Source: Rhodanobacter_A agri
Lineage (GTDB): Bacteria; Pseudomonadota; Gammaproteobacteria; Xanthomonadales; Rhodanobacteraceae
DNA length: 64,000 nt
Assembly: GCF_044904705.1 (NCBI RefSeq)
Contig: NZ_JADIKL010000009.1
Coordinates: forward strand, 52,766-116,765
Reading direction: 5' to 3'
In this document: positions 51,159-59,025 of the stretch, piece by piece
Layout: each line of letters opens with the position of its first letter
Position numbering within the stretch: position 1 is the first letter of the stretch
Made by a program: the position numbers and the translations under genes
Notes under the pieces: model-generated
The model's database searches: none
Seen by the model: only the letters and a program-made list of their open reading frames with translations
What the model was told of the DNA's origin: nothing

Positions 51159-51947
51159 TCAGGCCTTCTTGCCAAGCCCGAGCCAACGCACCCCACGATA
51201 CGAGTCCGCCACCACCCACGCTGCGGCCGTCAGCACCCAGGTCGCATACGTCTCGCCCCAATGGAAGGCGCTGATATGGCCGGCGACGACCATGGGTAGC
51301 CAGATCAGCAGCAGGAACAAGCCCATCATCATGGCCGACAGGGTGGCGGCCAGCCGGGCGAGTACGTTGAAGACGATCGCCGCGCCCGCGGCGAGATAGG
51401 CGCCACCGGTCAGGTAGGCCCAGAACACCGGTGCATGCAGCCAGTAGGGAATCAGCGGGGCAGTGAGATTGAGATAGGCGTAGTGCGAGAAGCCGAAGGC
51501 GATCAAGGCCAGGCCGTAGAGCACGCGCGCCATGCGCAGGCCCTGGTCGCCGACGGCGAACCCGAGCCGGCGCCCGTCGGCGTCGGTGGCGAACCATGCA
51601 TGCAGCACCCATACGCCCGCCACGACGACCGCCATTTCGCCGCAATATTGATACGAGCCTTCCGTGAGCGGCGCCTGGGCGATCAGCGGCAGCTTGAACA
51701 CCAGCATCCATGACGCGGCGTAGAAAAACAGCACGCGCGCAGCCAGCGACGTCGAGCGCGGCCAGAACGAGCCGAGGCCGCACGCCAGCGACACCGCGGC
51801 GCAGAGATAGCCCAGCAGCCTTGCGGCCGGCACATGGTCGAACACCGGCTGCCATATCACGGTGAATCCACCCTCGATCAGGCCGAGGATGCCGAGGGCA
51901 ATCAGTGTCACCGCAAACACGGCATGCCCTACGCTGGCAGTACGCAT
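51159..51947 (-). CDS. DoxX-like multi-pass membrane protein
   Basis: A 262-residue protein with about seven hydrophobic helices. It looks like two units in tandem: GILGLIEGGFTVIWQP in the first and RVLYGLALIAFGFSHYAYLN in the second. This resembles the DoxX/DoxD-like family of small membrane proteins with poorly known roles. It lies directly upstream of, and reads away from, the cassette-like array. Confidence 0.6.
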   Translation of the reverse strand: MRTASVGHAVFAVTLIALGILGLIEGGFTVIWQPVFDHVPAARLLGYLCAAVSLACGLGSFWPRSTSLAARVLFFYAASWMLVFKLPLIAQAPLTEGSYQYCGEMAVVVAGVWVLHAWFATDADGRRLGFAVGDQGLRMARVLYGLALIAFGFSHYAYLNLTAPLIPYWLHAPVFWAYLTGGAYLAAGAAIVFNVLARLAATLSAMMMGLFLLLIWLPMVVAGHISAFHWGETYATWVLTAAAWVVADSYRGVRWLGLGKKA

Positions 51948-52125
51948 CGCTTGATCCTCTCCGTGATGGTGCGACCGCTAAAGGCTACGGAAGGGCACAG
52001 CAAACCGGCTCAGCGTTGCCCATGCACGGATTCCGGTCAAGTTGATCATCGATTCCGGCAAGCGCCGAACACCCGCTGGTTCTGGGCACGAGTGTGAGGG
52101 GCGCTTACGGTTATATTCTGGACGG

Positions 52126-52149
52126 GTCCGCTTTCGACGCGGAGCGGAC
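52126..52149 (+). repeat. Cassette-boundary palindrome, copy 1
   Basis: Arms GTCCGCTTT and GGAGCGGAC around CGACGC. This is the left boundary of the array. The first cassette gene starts 53 bases after it. Confidence 0.9.
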
Positions 52150-52202
52150 ATTGCAGCTCTAGGTTCTTCGAGCGCCACACGAAAGGCCAGGAGAAGGGGT
52201 GA

Positions 52203-52607
52203 ATGAACTGGAAGATCGTTCTGTTGTGGGTTTGTGCGTTTGGAACGCTCGCTGCTTTGGGCGATTTGCATAGACGCTCGAAGGACCATGACGCCGCTGA
52301 GCTATTACAAGAGAGGTCGGCTCCACGTCCTGCTGAAAGCGTCAGGCCTATGCATAATCCACCACGGGAACGCGACATCGTCGCCCTGGCGGAGAAGGAC
52401 TCTTTCGCCTTCTGCCATCCCGTGGATCAATCGGCCGATGGGTGCGAGTTAGACGCGGCGCTTATCGGTAGTGAGTGGACCGTGTTCGCGTGGCCCTACC
52501 TTGGGACCCCCGGAAAAAGCTACCGCTGCTGCGCACCGGATAGTGCTCGCCTGTTTATCTATTCTAGAAATGGCACCCTCTTGAGGCAGGAGCGTGGTGG
52601 TCCGTAA
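52203..52607 (+). CDS. Cassette gene 1: membrane-anchored small protein
   Basis: A 134-residue protein. One N-terminal hydrophobic helix (about 4-20) is followed by a charged, soluble part with four cysteines (FCHPVDQS, DGCELD, YRCCAPD). The C-terminus is Arg/Gly-rich. I do not recognise a family. AGGAGAAGG lies just before the ATG. The next palindrome starts 11 bases after the stop, so the gene fills its interval. Confidence 0.65.
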   Translation: MNWKIVLLWVCAFGTLAALGDLHRRSKDHDAAELLQERSAPRPAESVRPMHNPPRERDIVALAEKDSFAFCHPVDQSADGCELDAALIGSEWTVFAWPYLGTPGKSYRCCAPDSARLFIYSRNGTLLRQERGGP

Positions 52608-52618
52608 TTGAGAGTAAT

Positions 52619-52642
52619 GTCCGCTTTCGACCCAAAGCGGAC
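52619..52642 (+). repeat. Cassette-boundary palindrome, copy 2
   Basis: GTCCGCTTT and AAAGCGGAC around CGACCC: perfect arms. It begins 11 bases after the stop of cassette gene 1. Confidence 0.92.
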
Positions 52643-52689
52643 AGTTTTCGATCCGAAAACACGTGCCCGTGCCAACGAGGGAGGGCTAC

Positions 52690-53013
52690 ATGAAGGTAAC
52701 CAGTTACCCAGTTCTCATAGCGCTAGCTGCCATAATATCAATGCCGTGTCTGGCCGATGTGGATGGCTGCACTAAGATGACGAAGGTCGCTTCCGATGCT
52801 GCCCTGCCAACCATAAAGCAAGCGTTCGCGAAATCTGGACGTTTCCCGTTGGATCGCGTTGAAATTTCAAGAGGAAGGGATTGCGACGACAGCATCTATT
52901 TCGTTTTTGAGGCCAAGCCGGCCTACAGAAACGTCGGGTCTCACTGGTTTGTCTCGAAAGACAAAAAAACGGTAAGATTCACATTCAGGATGGCATCTGA
53001 CGGCTCGGCTTAG
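52690..53013 (+). CDS. Cassette gene 2: small secreted protein
   Basis: A 107-residue protein with a clear Sec signal (residues 1-22, ISMPCLA then DVDG). The mature part has a Cys pair (DGCTKM, RDCDDS) and a compact alpha/beta pattern. No known family is recognised. GAGGGAGG precedes the ATG. The stop codon TAG is directly followed by the next palindrome. Confidence 0.65.
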   Translation: MKVTSYPVLIALAAIISMPCLADVDGCTKMTKVASDAALPTIKQAFAKSGRFPLDRVEISRGRDCDDSIYFVFEAKPAYRNVGSHWFVSKDKKTVRFTFRMASDGSA

Positions 53014-53037
53014 GTCCGCTTTCGACCCATAGCGGAC
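53014..53037 (+). repeat. Cassette-boundary palindrome, copy 3
   Basis: GTCCGCTTT and ATAGCGGAC around CGACCC. It begins at the base after the stop codon of cassette gene 2. Confidence 0.92.
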
Positions 53038-53078
53038 ATCACACTTGCGCAAGGATCATCACATCAGGTGGGGTGCAG

Positions 53079-53393
53079 ATGATTCATCGATTGATCGGCG
53101 GAGCAGTTGTCGCGGCTTGGCTATGGCTGACCTTTCATCTAAGCCTGGTCATTCCTAATCTGGAAGTGGCAGCGTCATCTAGAGCTTACCGCGCAGGGAG
53201 CGGGGCCATGTATGTCCTGTTCATGCCCCTGGTTGCGGCGGCCCTGCTGATCTACCCAGAATATTTTGTCGATCGATTCAGCCCCATCTCGAGCTTGACC
53301 GGCGATCCGCTGTTGGGTGTCGGCGTCTGGCGGTTCTTTGGCTATTTTGTCCTACTGATAAGCTGGGGTCTCATTGAGCTTTTCCGGCAATAG
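53079..53393 (+). CDS. Cassette gene 3a: small inner-membrane protein
   Basis: A 104-residue protein with three hydrophobic helices (about 4-22, 42-60 and 80-102) and short polar loops. No family is recognised. The ATG at 53079 has AGGTGGGG upstream; a GTG two codons earlier is possible. The interval holds a second gene, and no palindrome separates the two. Confidence 0.6.
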   Translation: MIHRLIGGAVVAAWLWLTFHLSLVIPNLEVAASSRAYRAGSGAMYVLFMPLVAAALLIYPEYFVDRFSPISSLTGDPLLGVGVWRFFGYFVLLISWGLIELFRQ

Positions 53394-53486
53394 CGCGCTG
53401 CTGCCGGATGTCTGGAAGTCATGGTGATGACCGTCGGGGCCGGCCACAGACGGAAACGGGCCAGCGCATCGCAAGGGGGTGATTGG

Positions 53487-53996
53487 ATGAGGTTTCCGAC
53501 CATCGATGTAGGTCAGATACCAGAGAAGCTGGCTGAGCTGTCGGGACCATGTGGGCCAATTTCTGTTTGGCTTGTCTTGGCACGACACGGGATCGTTGCT
53601 GATCCTGATGAAGTCATCCAACGATGCTCTTATACGGACAAATTTGGGTCTTTTGCCGTTTGCATGGCTGACACCCTGCAACACTTTGGACTCCAAGTCT
53701 GCTTTTACTCTGACCCAGATCCGGCACCCAACGAACTTGAGCTAGATGCCTATCGCAGAGTGAGCGCAGTGCCAGCCGTATCCCTGTCTAAACTGCTGCA
53801 GAACGTGAGCGACGGCGCAAGCGTCATCGTTAACTATCTAGCGCCGGGAGGAGACGGTCATTTTTCCCCGCTGAACGGCGCAAGGGCCAATAAGCTGCTA
53901 CTGCCCTACAGTATCGAGGGAAAAATGCTGCGATCTGAGTTCTACAAACGTTGGAGAGCCAAGGGAATCCTTCGGCAGGCAATCGTTTCACGGTAG
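53487..53996 (+). CDS. Cassette gene 3b: C39-like cysteine peptidase domain protein
   Basis: A 169-residue soluble protein with the pattern of a C39-like papain fold: Cys22 in SGPCGPISVWLVLARHG and His125 in GGDGHFSPLNG, with Asn130 as a possible third residue. The spacing fits C39-like domains used to mature or export peptides, but there is no transporter domain here. There is no signal peptide. A run of ten G (54005-54014) follows the stop. GGGGG precedes the ATG at a suitable distance. Confidence 0.65.
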   Translation: MRFPTIDVGQIPEKLAELSGPCGPISVWLVLARHGIVADPDEVIQRCSYTDKFGSFAVCMADTLQHFGLQVCFYSDPDPAPNELELDAYRRVSAVPAVSLSKLLQNVSDGASVIVNYLAPGGDGHFSPLNGARANKLLLPYSIEGKMLRSEFYKRWRAKGILRQAIVSR

Positions 53997-54047
53997 AGAT
54001 CAAAGGGGGGGGGGCGCCCTGCACGTCGTTTAGCCGAGTTGTCGGGT

Positions 54048-54071
54048 GTCCGCTTTCGACCCGTAGCGGAC
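54048..54071 (+). repeat. Cassette-boundary palindrome, copy 4
   Basis: GTCCGCTTT and GTAGCGGAC around CGACCC. It lies 51 bases after the stop of gene 3b and 23 bases before the next start codon. Confidence 0.92.
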
Positions 54072-54094
54072 CCTGCCATAGACAAGGAGATTGT

Positions 54095-54370
54095 GTGGAT
54101 AGCAGCGACAAGAAGCGGGGTGATCGCGGCGTGGCTTGTAGCCTGTTGAAGCTCCCCGATGGCCGCCTGCGGGTTGTGCTGGACGATGTCAGGAATCTAA
54201 CGCCGGGTGACTCGGGGCCGTGGCAGCACGAAGTCCTCGTAACGTTCAAGGATTACGAACGAGCGGCGCTGTCCTCGCTGGATCTACCCGAAGATGAGTT
54301 AGCGGCCTTTGGCCACTACGTTCTGGCGCGTTTGCTCGCGACAAATGGCCTGCTACCGTCGGAACCATAA
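54095..54370 (+). CDS. Cassette gene 4: small soluble protein
   Basis: A 91-residue acidic protein with a GTG start, supported by AAGGAGA seven bases upstream. It reads VLDDVRNLTPGDSGPWQHEV and later LPEDELAAFGHYVLARLL, suggesting a beta hairpin followed by a helix. No family is recognised. The stop is one base before the next palindrome. Confidence 0.6.
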   Translation: MDSSDKKRGDRGVACSLLKLPDGRLRVVLDDVRNLTPGDSGPWQHEVLVTFKDYERAALSSLDLPEDELAAFGHYVLARLLATNGLLPSEP

Positions 54371-54371
54371 G

Positions 54372-54395
54372 GTCCGCTTTCGACCCAAAGCGGAC
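54372..54395 (+). repeat. Cassette-boundary palindrome, copy 5
   Basis: GTCCGCTTT and AAAGCGGAC around CGACCC, identical to copy 2. It directly follows the stop of cassette gene 4. Confidence 0.92.
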
Positions 54396-54662
54396 ACTCC
54401 CAGCGAGGCCGGAAAGGAGCGCAGATGGAATCGAAGGCGGCGCCAGCGGCGAGATCTGCGGTGTTAGTCAACGCGCGCTGAGCGTTCGGTGGCATCTGCT
54501 CACACGCGGAGGGTTTCTCGAAGTGCGTGAGAACGGTTAGGCGCAATTGCGCACAGGCTTTCCCTGCGGCAAGCTGGGGCAGTCGTGTTCAGCCCAGCTT
54601 GACTTTGAGCGAATCGGACTATGACTCGCGCGCATCCATGCGCGTGCCAGGGAGGTTTTTGA
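54396..54662 (+). other. 267 bases without a supported gene inside the array
   Basis: No open frame of useful length has a ribosome-binding site here, apart from an 18-codon frame at 54425. The piece may be the remains of a cassette whose gene has decayed, or a long leader for the M23 gene. Confidence 0.4.
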
Positions 54663-55829
54663 GTGACTCACAAAGTGGCAGTGGTTTTCCTGCTGGTGTT
54701 GATATCGAGCCTCGCATCCCTCCGGGCCGAAGAGAACTTCGCTCCCGTAGAGGCTCGTGTGCCGTTCGCACCCAGCCCCGTTGTCGGCACCGATGGCCTG
54801 AAGCATCTCGCCTACGAACTGCATGTCACCAACTTCTACGGAGACACTGGCTCGTTGACGCCACGTGGTCTCAGTGTTTTCGGCGATGCTTCCGAAACGC
54901 CGTTGCTTGTGCTCACGGCGAAGGACTTGTCGAACACGATCAAGCCGGTGGCACCTGAGGGCAAGAAGGCATCGATTGCGTCGGGCAAGCGTGCCGTTAT
55001 TTTTGTCTGGATCACGCTGCCACCAAGTGCGGCGGTACCGCGCGCGCTGCGTCATCACATCGAGTTCGCCACTGAAAAGGGGGCGGTGTCGGTGCTCGAC
55101 GGTGCCATCGTGCCGGTTCGTGATGAGCCGGCTATCGCGATCTCGCCGCCGCTGCATGGTGGCCGTTGGTTGGCGCACGAAGGGCCCGGCGCGGCTCAAT
55201 CTCATCATTGGGGAAGCTTGGTGGCCGTCAACGGGCAGCTCACCATCCCGCAGCGGTATGCGCTGGATCTGGTGGGCGTCGATTCCGCGGGCCATGTCGT
55301 GCGTGATGGCGTGCGCGATATCCAGAAGTCCACCTATGCCGACTGGGTCGGCTATGGAGCCGACGTCCTTGCTGTAGCTGACGGAGTCGTGCGCAGTACG
55401 CGCGATCACGAGGCGGAACATCGGCCACTCAGTCCCCAGCCCGAGCCGACATCGCTGACGGCGAATGGACTCTTCGGGAACTACGTCGTGCTGGAGATCG
55501 CTCCCGGCGTGTTTGCGAGCTACGCGCACCTGCAGCGCGGCAGCATCAAGGTCAAACCCGGTGACCGGGTCCGTCGCGGACAAGTCCTCGCACATCTTGG
55601 TCAGTCCGGAAACTCCGCCGCCCCGCACCTGCATTTTCAGCTATCCAATGCCCCGACGTTCGAGGGATCGGAAGGCGTTCCTTATGTTTTTGACCACTTC
55701 GCCTTCCTCGGACCCGAATCGGAGGCGCAGCTGTTTGGTCAAGGCAAGCCATGGACACATCCCGCAGCCGATGCACGGCACGACGAGATGCCGCTCAACG
55801 ATGTGGTGATTGAATTTCCTGATCAGTGA
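54663..55829 (+). CDS. Cassette gene 5: exported M23-type peptidase
   Basis: A 388-residue protein with a signal peptide cleaved near residue 22 (LRA-EEN). An N-terminal beta-rich region (about 30-170) is followed by an M23 domain. HLHFQLSN carries the H-x-H metal ligand, preceded by YAHLQRGSIKVKPGDRVRRG. The first metal-site motif reads QRYALDLVG instead of the usual H-x-G-x-D, so the site may be altered. The start is GTG at 54663. It would cut peptidoglycan or process peptides outside the membrane. It is the largest gene in the array. Confidence 0.8.
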   Translation: MTHKVAVVFLLVLISSLASLRAEENFAPVEARVPFAPSPVVGTDGLKHLAYELHVTNFYGDTGSLTPRGLSVFGDASETPLLVLTAKDLSNTIKPVAPEGKKASIASGKRAVIFVWITLPPSAAVPRALRHHIEFATEKGAVSVLDGAIVPVRDEPAIAISPPLHGGRWLAHEGPGAAQSHHWGSLVAVNGQLTIPQRYALDLVGVDSAGHVVRDGVRDIQKSTYADWVGYGADVLAVADGVVRSTRDHEAEHRPLSPQPEPTSLTANGLFGNYVVLEIAPGVFASYAHLQRGSIKVKPGDRVRRGQVLAHLGQSGNSAAPHLHFQLSNAPTFEGSEGVPYVFDHFAFLGPESEAQLFGQGKPWTHPAADARHDEMPLNDVVIEFPDQ

Positions 55830-55924
55830 CTGCGTAGATCTTCTGTCTTTCGGAGGAGGGGATATCGCGAACCCGACTCAGACAGATGGCTGGCTTCAGG
55901 CATAGGTGTGGCCGGGCGTCTCAT

Positions 55925-55948
55925 GTTCGCTTTCGACCCGGAGCGGAC
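55925..55948 (+). repeat. Cassette-boundary palindrome, copy 6
   Basis: GTTCGCTTT and GGAGCGGAC around CGACCC, with one change in the left arm. It lies 95 bases after the M23 gene. Confidence 0.88.
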
Positions 55949-55983
55949 ATCCGCGAAAGGCATTCATAGGGAGAATTGGCTGT

Positions 55984-56286
55984 ATGTCGACCAACATATC
56001 AATGGAGACGAAGGTCACGCTGAGGCAGGCATTTCTTGTCATGCATGCCTATCTAAGGCTCCACTACGAATTGAGAGACAAGCCGGTACTACTCGGTGCA
56101 ATGCTGGGTGATCTTTCGCTTTGGGATACGGAAAGTGGCGGTAAGGAACCGATGGATGGGGCTGTGTTCCCTGATTGGTTGGATTGCGCCAAGGCGGTAA
56201 TGACGGCGGAGGCCACGCCGGAGGGGTACCGGGGAGCCGACATCTTGCTCGATGGAAAACCACCTACGATGAAGGTCAGGCGCTGA
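55984..56286 (+). CDS. Cassette gene 6: small soluble protein
   Basis: A 100-residue protein with a helical N-terminal half (LRQAFLVMHAYLRLHYELRD) and DTESGGKEPMDGAVFPDWLD in the middle. The size and acidic middle are like those of some immunity or inhibitor proteins, but no family is recognised. GGGAG precedes the ATG. The stop is one base before the next palindrome. Confidence 0.6.
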   Translation: MSTNISMETKVTLRQAFLVMHAYLRLHYELRDKPVLLGAMLGDLSLWDTESGGKEPMDGAVFPDWLDCAKAVMTAEATPEGYRGADILLDGKPPTMKVRR

Positions 56287-56287
56287 G

Positions 56288-56311
56288 GTCCGTTTTCGAC
56301 CCAAAGCAGTC
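56288..56311 (+). repeat. Cassette-boundary palindrome, copy 7 (degenerate)
   Basis: GTCCGTTTT and AAAGCAGTC around CGACCC: three changes from the consensus, with both arms affected. Confidence 0.8.
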
Positions 56312-56327
56312 AAGAGCAGGTCACGTC

Positions 56328-56654
56328 ATGGATTCTTTCTCCGTTCGATGCATCTTTCTTTGGGGACCTCGCAGTGACCAAAAACTCAGATACCTGTACG
56401 AGGAAAGGGTCACTCTATGGCAGGCCGAAAGCATTGAGCTAGCCATCGATATGGCTGAGGCAGAGGCCGCGTCCTACGCTGCAGGCTCGGACAGGTATTT
56501 GGGATGCTCACAAGCATTTGCGCTATTTGAGCCCGTGAATGCTTCGGGCGTTGAGGTCTTCTCCTTGCTTCGGGAAAGTGATCTTCCACCACGGGCTTAT
56601 CTGGATTCTTTTTTCGACACGGGGAACGAGCGGGAGCAACCGTTTTCGGGTTGA
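56328..56654 (+). CDS. Cassette gene 7: DUF4288-like protein
   Basis: A 108-residue protein whose first half matches the DUF4288 pattern (YLYEERVTLWQAESIELAID, then MAEAEAASYAA). This family of small proteins has no known function and often appears in small variable gene clusters. The start at 56328 is 16 bases after the palindrome. Confidence 0.65.
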   Translation: MDSFSVRCIFLWGPRSDQKLRYLYEERVTLWQAESIELAIDMAEAEAASYAAGSDRYLGCSQAFALFEPVNASGVEVFSLLRESDLPPRAYLDSFFDTGNEREQPFSG

Positions 56655-56694
56655 ATTAGTTGCGAAATCGGCGACATATTGCATCGGTGCCAAT

Positions 56695-56718
56695 GTCCGC
56701 TTTCGACCCGAAGCAGGC
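56695..56718 (+). repeat. Cassette-boundary palindrome, copy 8 (degenerate)
   Basis: GTCCGCTTT and GAAGCAGGC around CGACCC: the left arm is intact, the right arm is changed. It is the last copy seen in the array. Confidence 0.8.
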
Positions 56719-56753
56719 CCTTCCTTCCACTCTCATACCGGGGCCTTGGATCG

Positions 56754-57236
56754 ATGAGATTGCGTGCCATCCTGCTGTCTAGCGTCCTTCTCGGAAGTAG
56801 CCTTTGCTGCATGGCGGATAGCCCGAGCCAGCTCAATGCCGCGGTCCGGGCCTTTACGAAGGAATCCGGCACGCCAGCGTATCGATACGCGCAAGTCGAC
56901 CTGAACGGAGATGGTCAGGCGGACGCACTTGTGTTGTTGAAGGGTGATTACTGCGGTTCTGGTGGTTGCACCCTCCTTGTCTTTCGAGGCTCCCCTGGCG
57001 GTTTCGCGCTGGTGTCGTCGTCCACCATCAGCAGCGAACCTATTGGCTTCGTTGACGAGAGAAGGCGCGGATGGAAAACATTGCTGGTAACCAGTCGTGG
57101 CGTTGGCCCGGTTCTGTTGCGCTTCAACGGGACGAAGTACCCATCGAATCCCTCCATGCAGACTAAGGCCACCAAGGAACAGACGGTTTCGGCGACGATC
57201 TTGAAATTTGAGGACGGTGGGTTGTCAGGCGACTAG
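56754..57236 (+). CDS. Cassette gene 8: exported protein with calcium-loop-like motif
   Basis: A 160-residue protein with a signal peptide (cleavage near residue 21, CCMA-DSP). DLNGDGQADALVLLKG is a DxNxDGxxD loop of the FG-GAP/dockerin-like calcium-binding kind. CGSGGCTLLVFRG may form a disulphide hairpin. The rest is beta-rich. No named family is recognised. No palindrome follows, so it is either the last cassette or its right boundary has been lost. Confidence 0.65.
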   Translation: MRLRAILLSSVLLGSSLCCMADSPSQLNAAVRAFTKESGTPAYRYAQVDLNGDGQADALVLLKGDYCGSGGCTLLVFRGSPGGFALVSSSTISSEPIGFVDERRRGWKTLLVTSRGVGPVLLRFNGTKYPSNPSMQTKATKEQTVSATILKFEDGGLSGD

Positions 57237-57549
57237 GCTGGACGGAGAGCTTAGGTCGGGCGTCAATCCAGGCGACACTTACGCTGTCCGTGATAGCGGG
57301 CCTCCACCCGTGCCCGGGGGCGCCAGGGTTGGGCTGGCAGGCGCGTATGGGCTGCCCTGTGAAGGGTCTGCCAAGTTTGTGCGAATCGTGCTGCGGCGAG
57401 GCTGCTTCGCCCCTCATGCCACCAACTTGAACTGCCTGGCGCAGGGTCTTCCGGCTCTTGCGCGCGCCATCGCCGGTCGCGATGATCGGGCGCTTCAATC
57501 GGCCGCATTCGATGCCGCGGCAGCGCCCACGGGAATACAAAGGTTGGTT
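57237..57549. other. 313 bases after the array without a supported gene
   Basis: GC content returns to the genome's usual level. The stretch can be read on the plus strand in the frame of the next gene, but with no conserved sequence or ribosome-binding site. I see no repeat copy and no recombinase remnant here. Confidence 0.5.
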
Positions 57550-58170
57550 ATGGAACTGGAACCCGAAACACACGCACATGCGCACAAATCCGGGCATAGC
57601 CTGGTCGACATGATGTTGGCCTTGAGTGCGCTGGTGCTCTCTGTCGTGTCGATGATCATCGCCATCCAGAACCATCACGCCATGAAGCAGCTGGTCATGG
57701 CCAACTCGTGGCCGTATCTGCAGCACGAATCCAGCAACGTCAGCAGCAGCGGCAAAGCCGTGGTCCTGCTGGGTGTCAGCAATGCCGGTATCGGCCCGGC
57801 CTTGATCGATAAATTCACCGTGAGCTATCAGGGGACGCCCATCAAGGACACGTCCGACCTGTTGCGCCACTGCTGCGCCAAGGATGCTGGCGATGTCCTT
57901 GCGATGAAAGCCAATCTGATCACCGGCGGCATCAACGGACGTGCCGTCTCGGCCAAGGAGCACTTCTATTTTCTGCAGATGGAGAAGCCGGCCCAGGGGC
58001 CGTCGCTTGACCAGTGGCAGGCGCTGGACCGGGCCAGGGCGCATGTCTCAACGGCGGTGTGCTACGGGTCGGTGCTCGGCGATCACTGGATCACCACCAG
58101 CGACGACTTCCGGCCCAGGCAGGTGGAATCCTGTGATGCCTTGCCCGGTACAGCCTTTCAGGAGGAGTAG
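57550..58170 (+). CDS. Single-pass membrane protein of unknown function
   Basis: A 206-residue protein. A His-rich polar N-terminus (THAHAHKSGH) is followed by one membrane helix (about 20-42), then a soluble domain with LGVSNAGIGPALIDKFTVSY, a beta-rich stretch, and a Cys pair (HCCAKD). The layout resembles proteins annotated only as hypothetical in related genera. The start at 57550 is preferred to an upstream in-frame start because the helix then sits at the N-terminus. Confidence 0.6.
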   Translation: MELEPETHAHAHKSGHSLVDMMLALSALVLSVVSMIIAIQNHHAMKQLVMANSWPYLQHESSNVSSSGKAVVLLGVSNAGIGPALIDKFTVSYQGTPIKDTSDLLRHCCAKDAGDVLAMKANLITGGINGRAVSAKEHFYFLQMEKPAQGPSLDQWQALDRARAHVSTAVCYGSVLGDHWITTSDDFRPRQVESCDALPGTAFQEE

Positions 58171-58350
58171 CGAGCGCTAGGTGGGCGGCCCGCCGGATGC
58201 ATGGAGGGAGACGAGCTCACACCCTTTCAGCGCCGCGCCGCCCCACCCCGGCAGCCATTCAGCAGACAGCTTGTCGCTAGTATGCTGGCGATTCGCCGCT
58301 AGCCATTGGGGCCTGCGGAACCTTCAAGTCTAGCCATCGGATACCCCCAC

Positions 58351-58962
58351 ATGAACATGCACCGTTCCCTGCTTGTTGCTGCCCTGGCCGCCGCCGCTGG
58401 CCTTTCCGTCGCCCCCGTGACGCCGGCGCATGCCGCCACCGCGCCTGCCGCCAATACGCTAGGCGGCAACCCGGTGCCGGGCCTGTGCATGCTTTCGCGC
58501 GAGGCAGTGTTCGCACAGTCCAAGGTGGGGCAGTCGGCCAGCGACCACCTGAAGCTGCTGGCGCAGCAGCAGCAGACGCAGCTGGAGGGCCAGCGCAAGC
58601 CGCTGGATGCCGAGGTCCAGGCGTTCCAGCAGAAGGCGGCGTCGCTCACCGAGGCGCAGCGCCAGCAGCAGGGCCAGGCCCTGCAACAGCGCATGCAGGG
58701 GTTCCAGGAGCAGGTGAACCAGCTCGATCAGCGCATCCAGCTGACCCGCGGCAAGGTCATGCAGCAGATCGGCGAGCAGGCCCAGCCCCTCGTCAACAGC
58801 TCCTACAACAGCCACCACTGCGGCCTGCTGCTGAACCGCGACGCGGTGCTTGGCGGCAACACTGCCAATGACCTCACCGACGACGTGGTCCGTGGCCTGG
58901 ACAGCAAGATCACCACCCTCAACTTCAACCTGGAAGCGCTGCCGGCCAACACCGGCAAGTAA
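58351..58962 (+). CDS. OmpH/Skp-like periplasmic protein
   Basis: A 203-residue exported protein with a signal peptide (cleavage near residue 30, AHAA). A long Gln/Lys/Leu-rich coiled coil (about 55-135, QQQQTQLEGQRKPLDAEVQ) is the hallmark of the Skp/OmpH chaperone arms. The C-terminal part returns toward the body domain. Two cysteines lie outside the coil. Skp itself is normally encoded with bamA, so this is a second, divergent member. A strong terminator follows. Confidence 0.8.
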   Translation: MNMHRSLLVAALAAAAGLSVAPVTPAHAATAPAANTLGGNPVPGLCMLSREAVFAQSKVGQSASDHLKLLAQQQQTQLEGQRKPLDAEVQAFQQKAASLTEAQRQQQGQALQQRMQGFQEQVNQLDQRIQLTRGKVMQQIGEQAQPLVNSSYNSHHCGLLLNRDAVLGGNTANDLTDDVVRGLDSKITTLNFNLEALPANTGK

Positions 58963-58988
58963 TCGCCAGGACATCGCTTCACTCCGAA

Positions 58989-59025
58989 ACGGCTGCCGCG
59001 CCCATCGCGCGGCAGCCGTTTTTTT
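58989..59025 (+). terminator. Strong intrinsic terminator
   Basis: ACGGCTGCCGCG pairs with CGCGGCAGCCGT around a 7-base loop and is followed by seven T. It ends the OmpH-like transcript. Confidence 0.92.

Noticed and set aside
54005..54014. Run of ten G as a phase-variation switch
   Set aside because: It lies after the stop codon of gene 3b and before the next palindrome, not in a coding region or promoter core. A sequencing artefact is also possible.
52126..56718. The eight palindromes as a CRISPR array
   Set aside because: Intervals are 320-1550 bases, contain genes, and no cas genes are present. Spacers of uniform length are absent.
52126..56718. The palindromes as canonical attC sites of a class 1-type integron
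   Set aside because: No GTTRRRY or RYYYAAC core sites are seen at the repeats, and no integrase gene or attI-like region lies in the window. The resemblance is in layout only.
52126..56718. The palindromes as simple intrinsic terminators
   Set aside because: No T-run follows most copies, the loop CGACCC is kept in seven of eight copies, and the orientation is constant. A terminator would not need a conserved loop.
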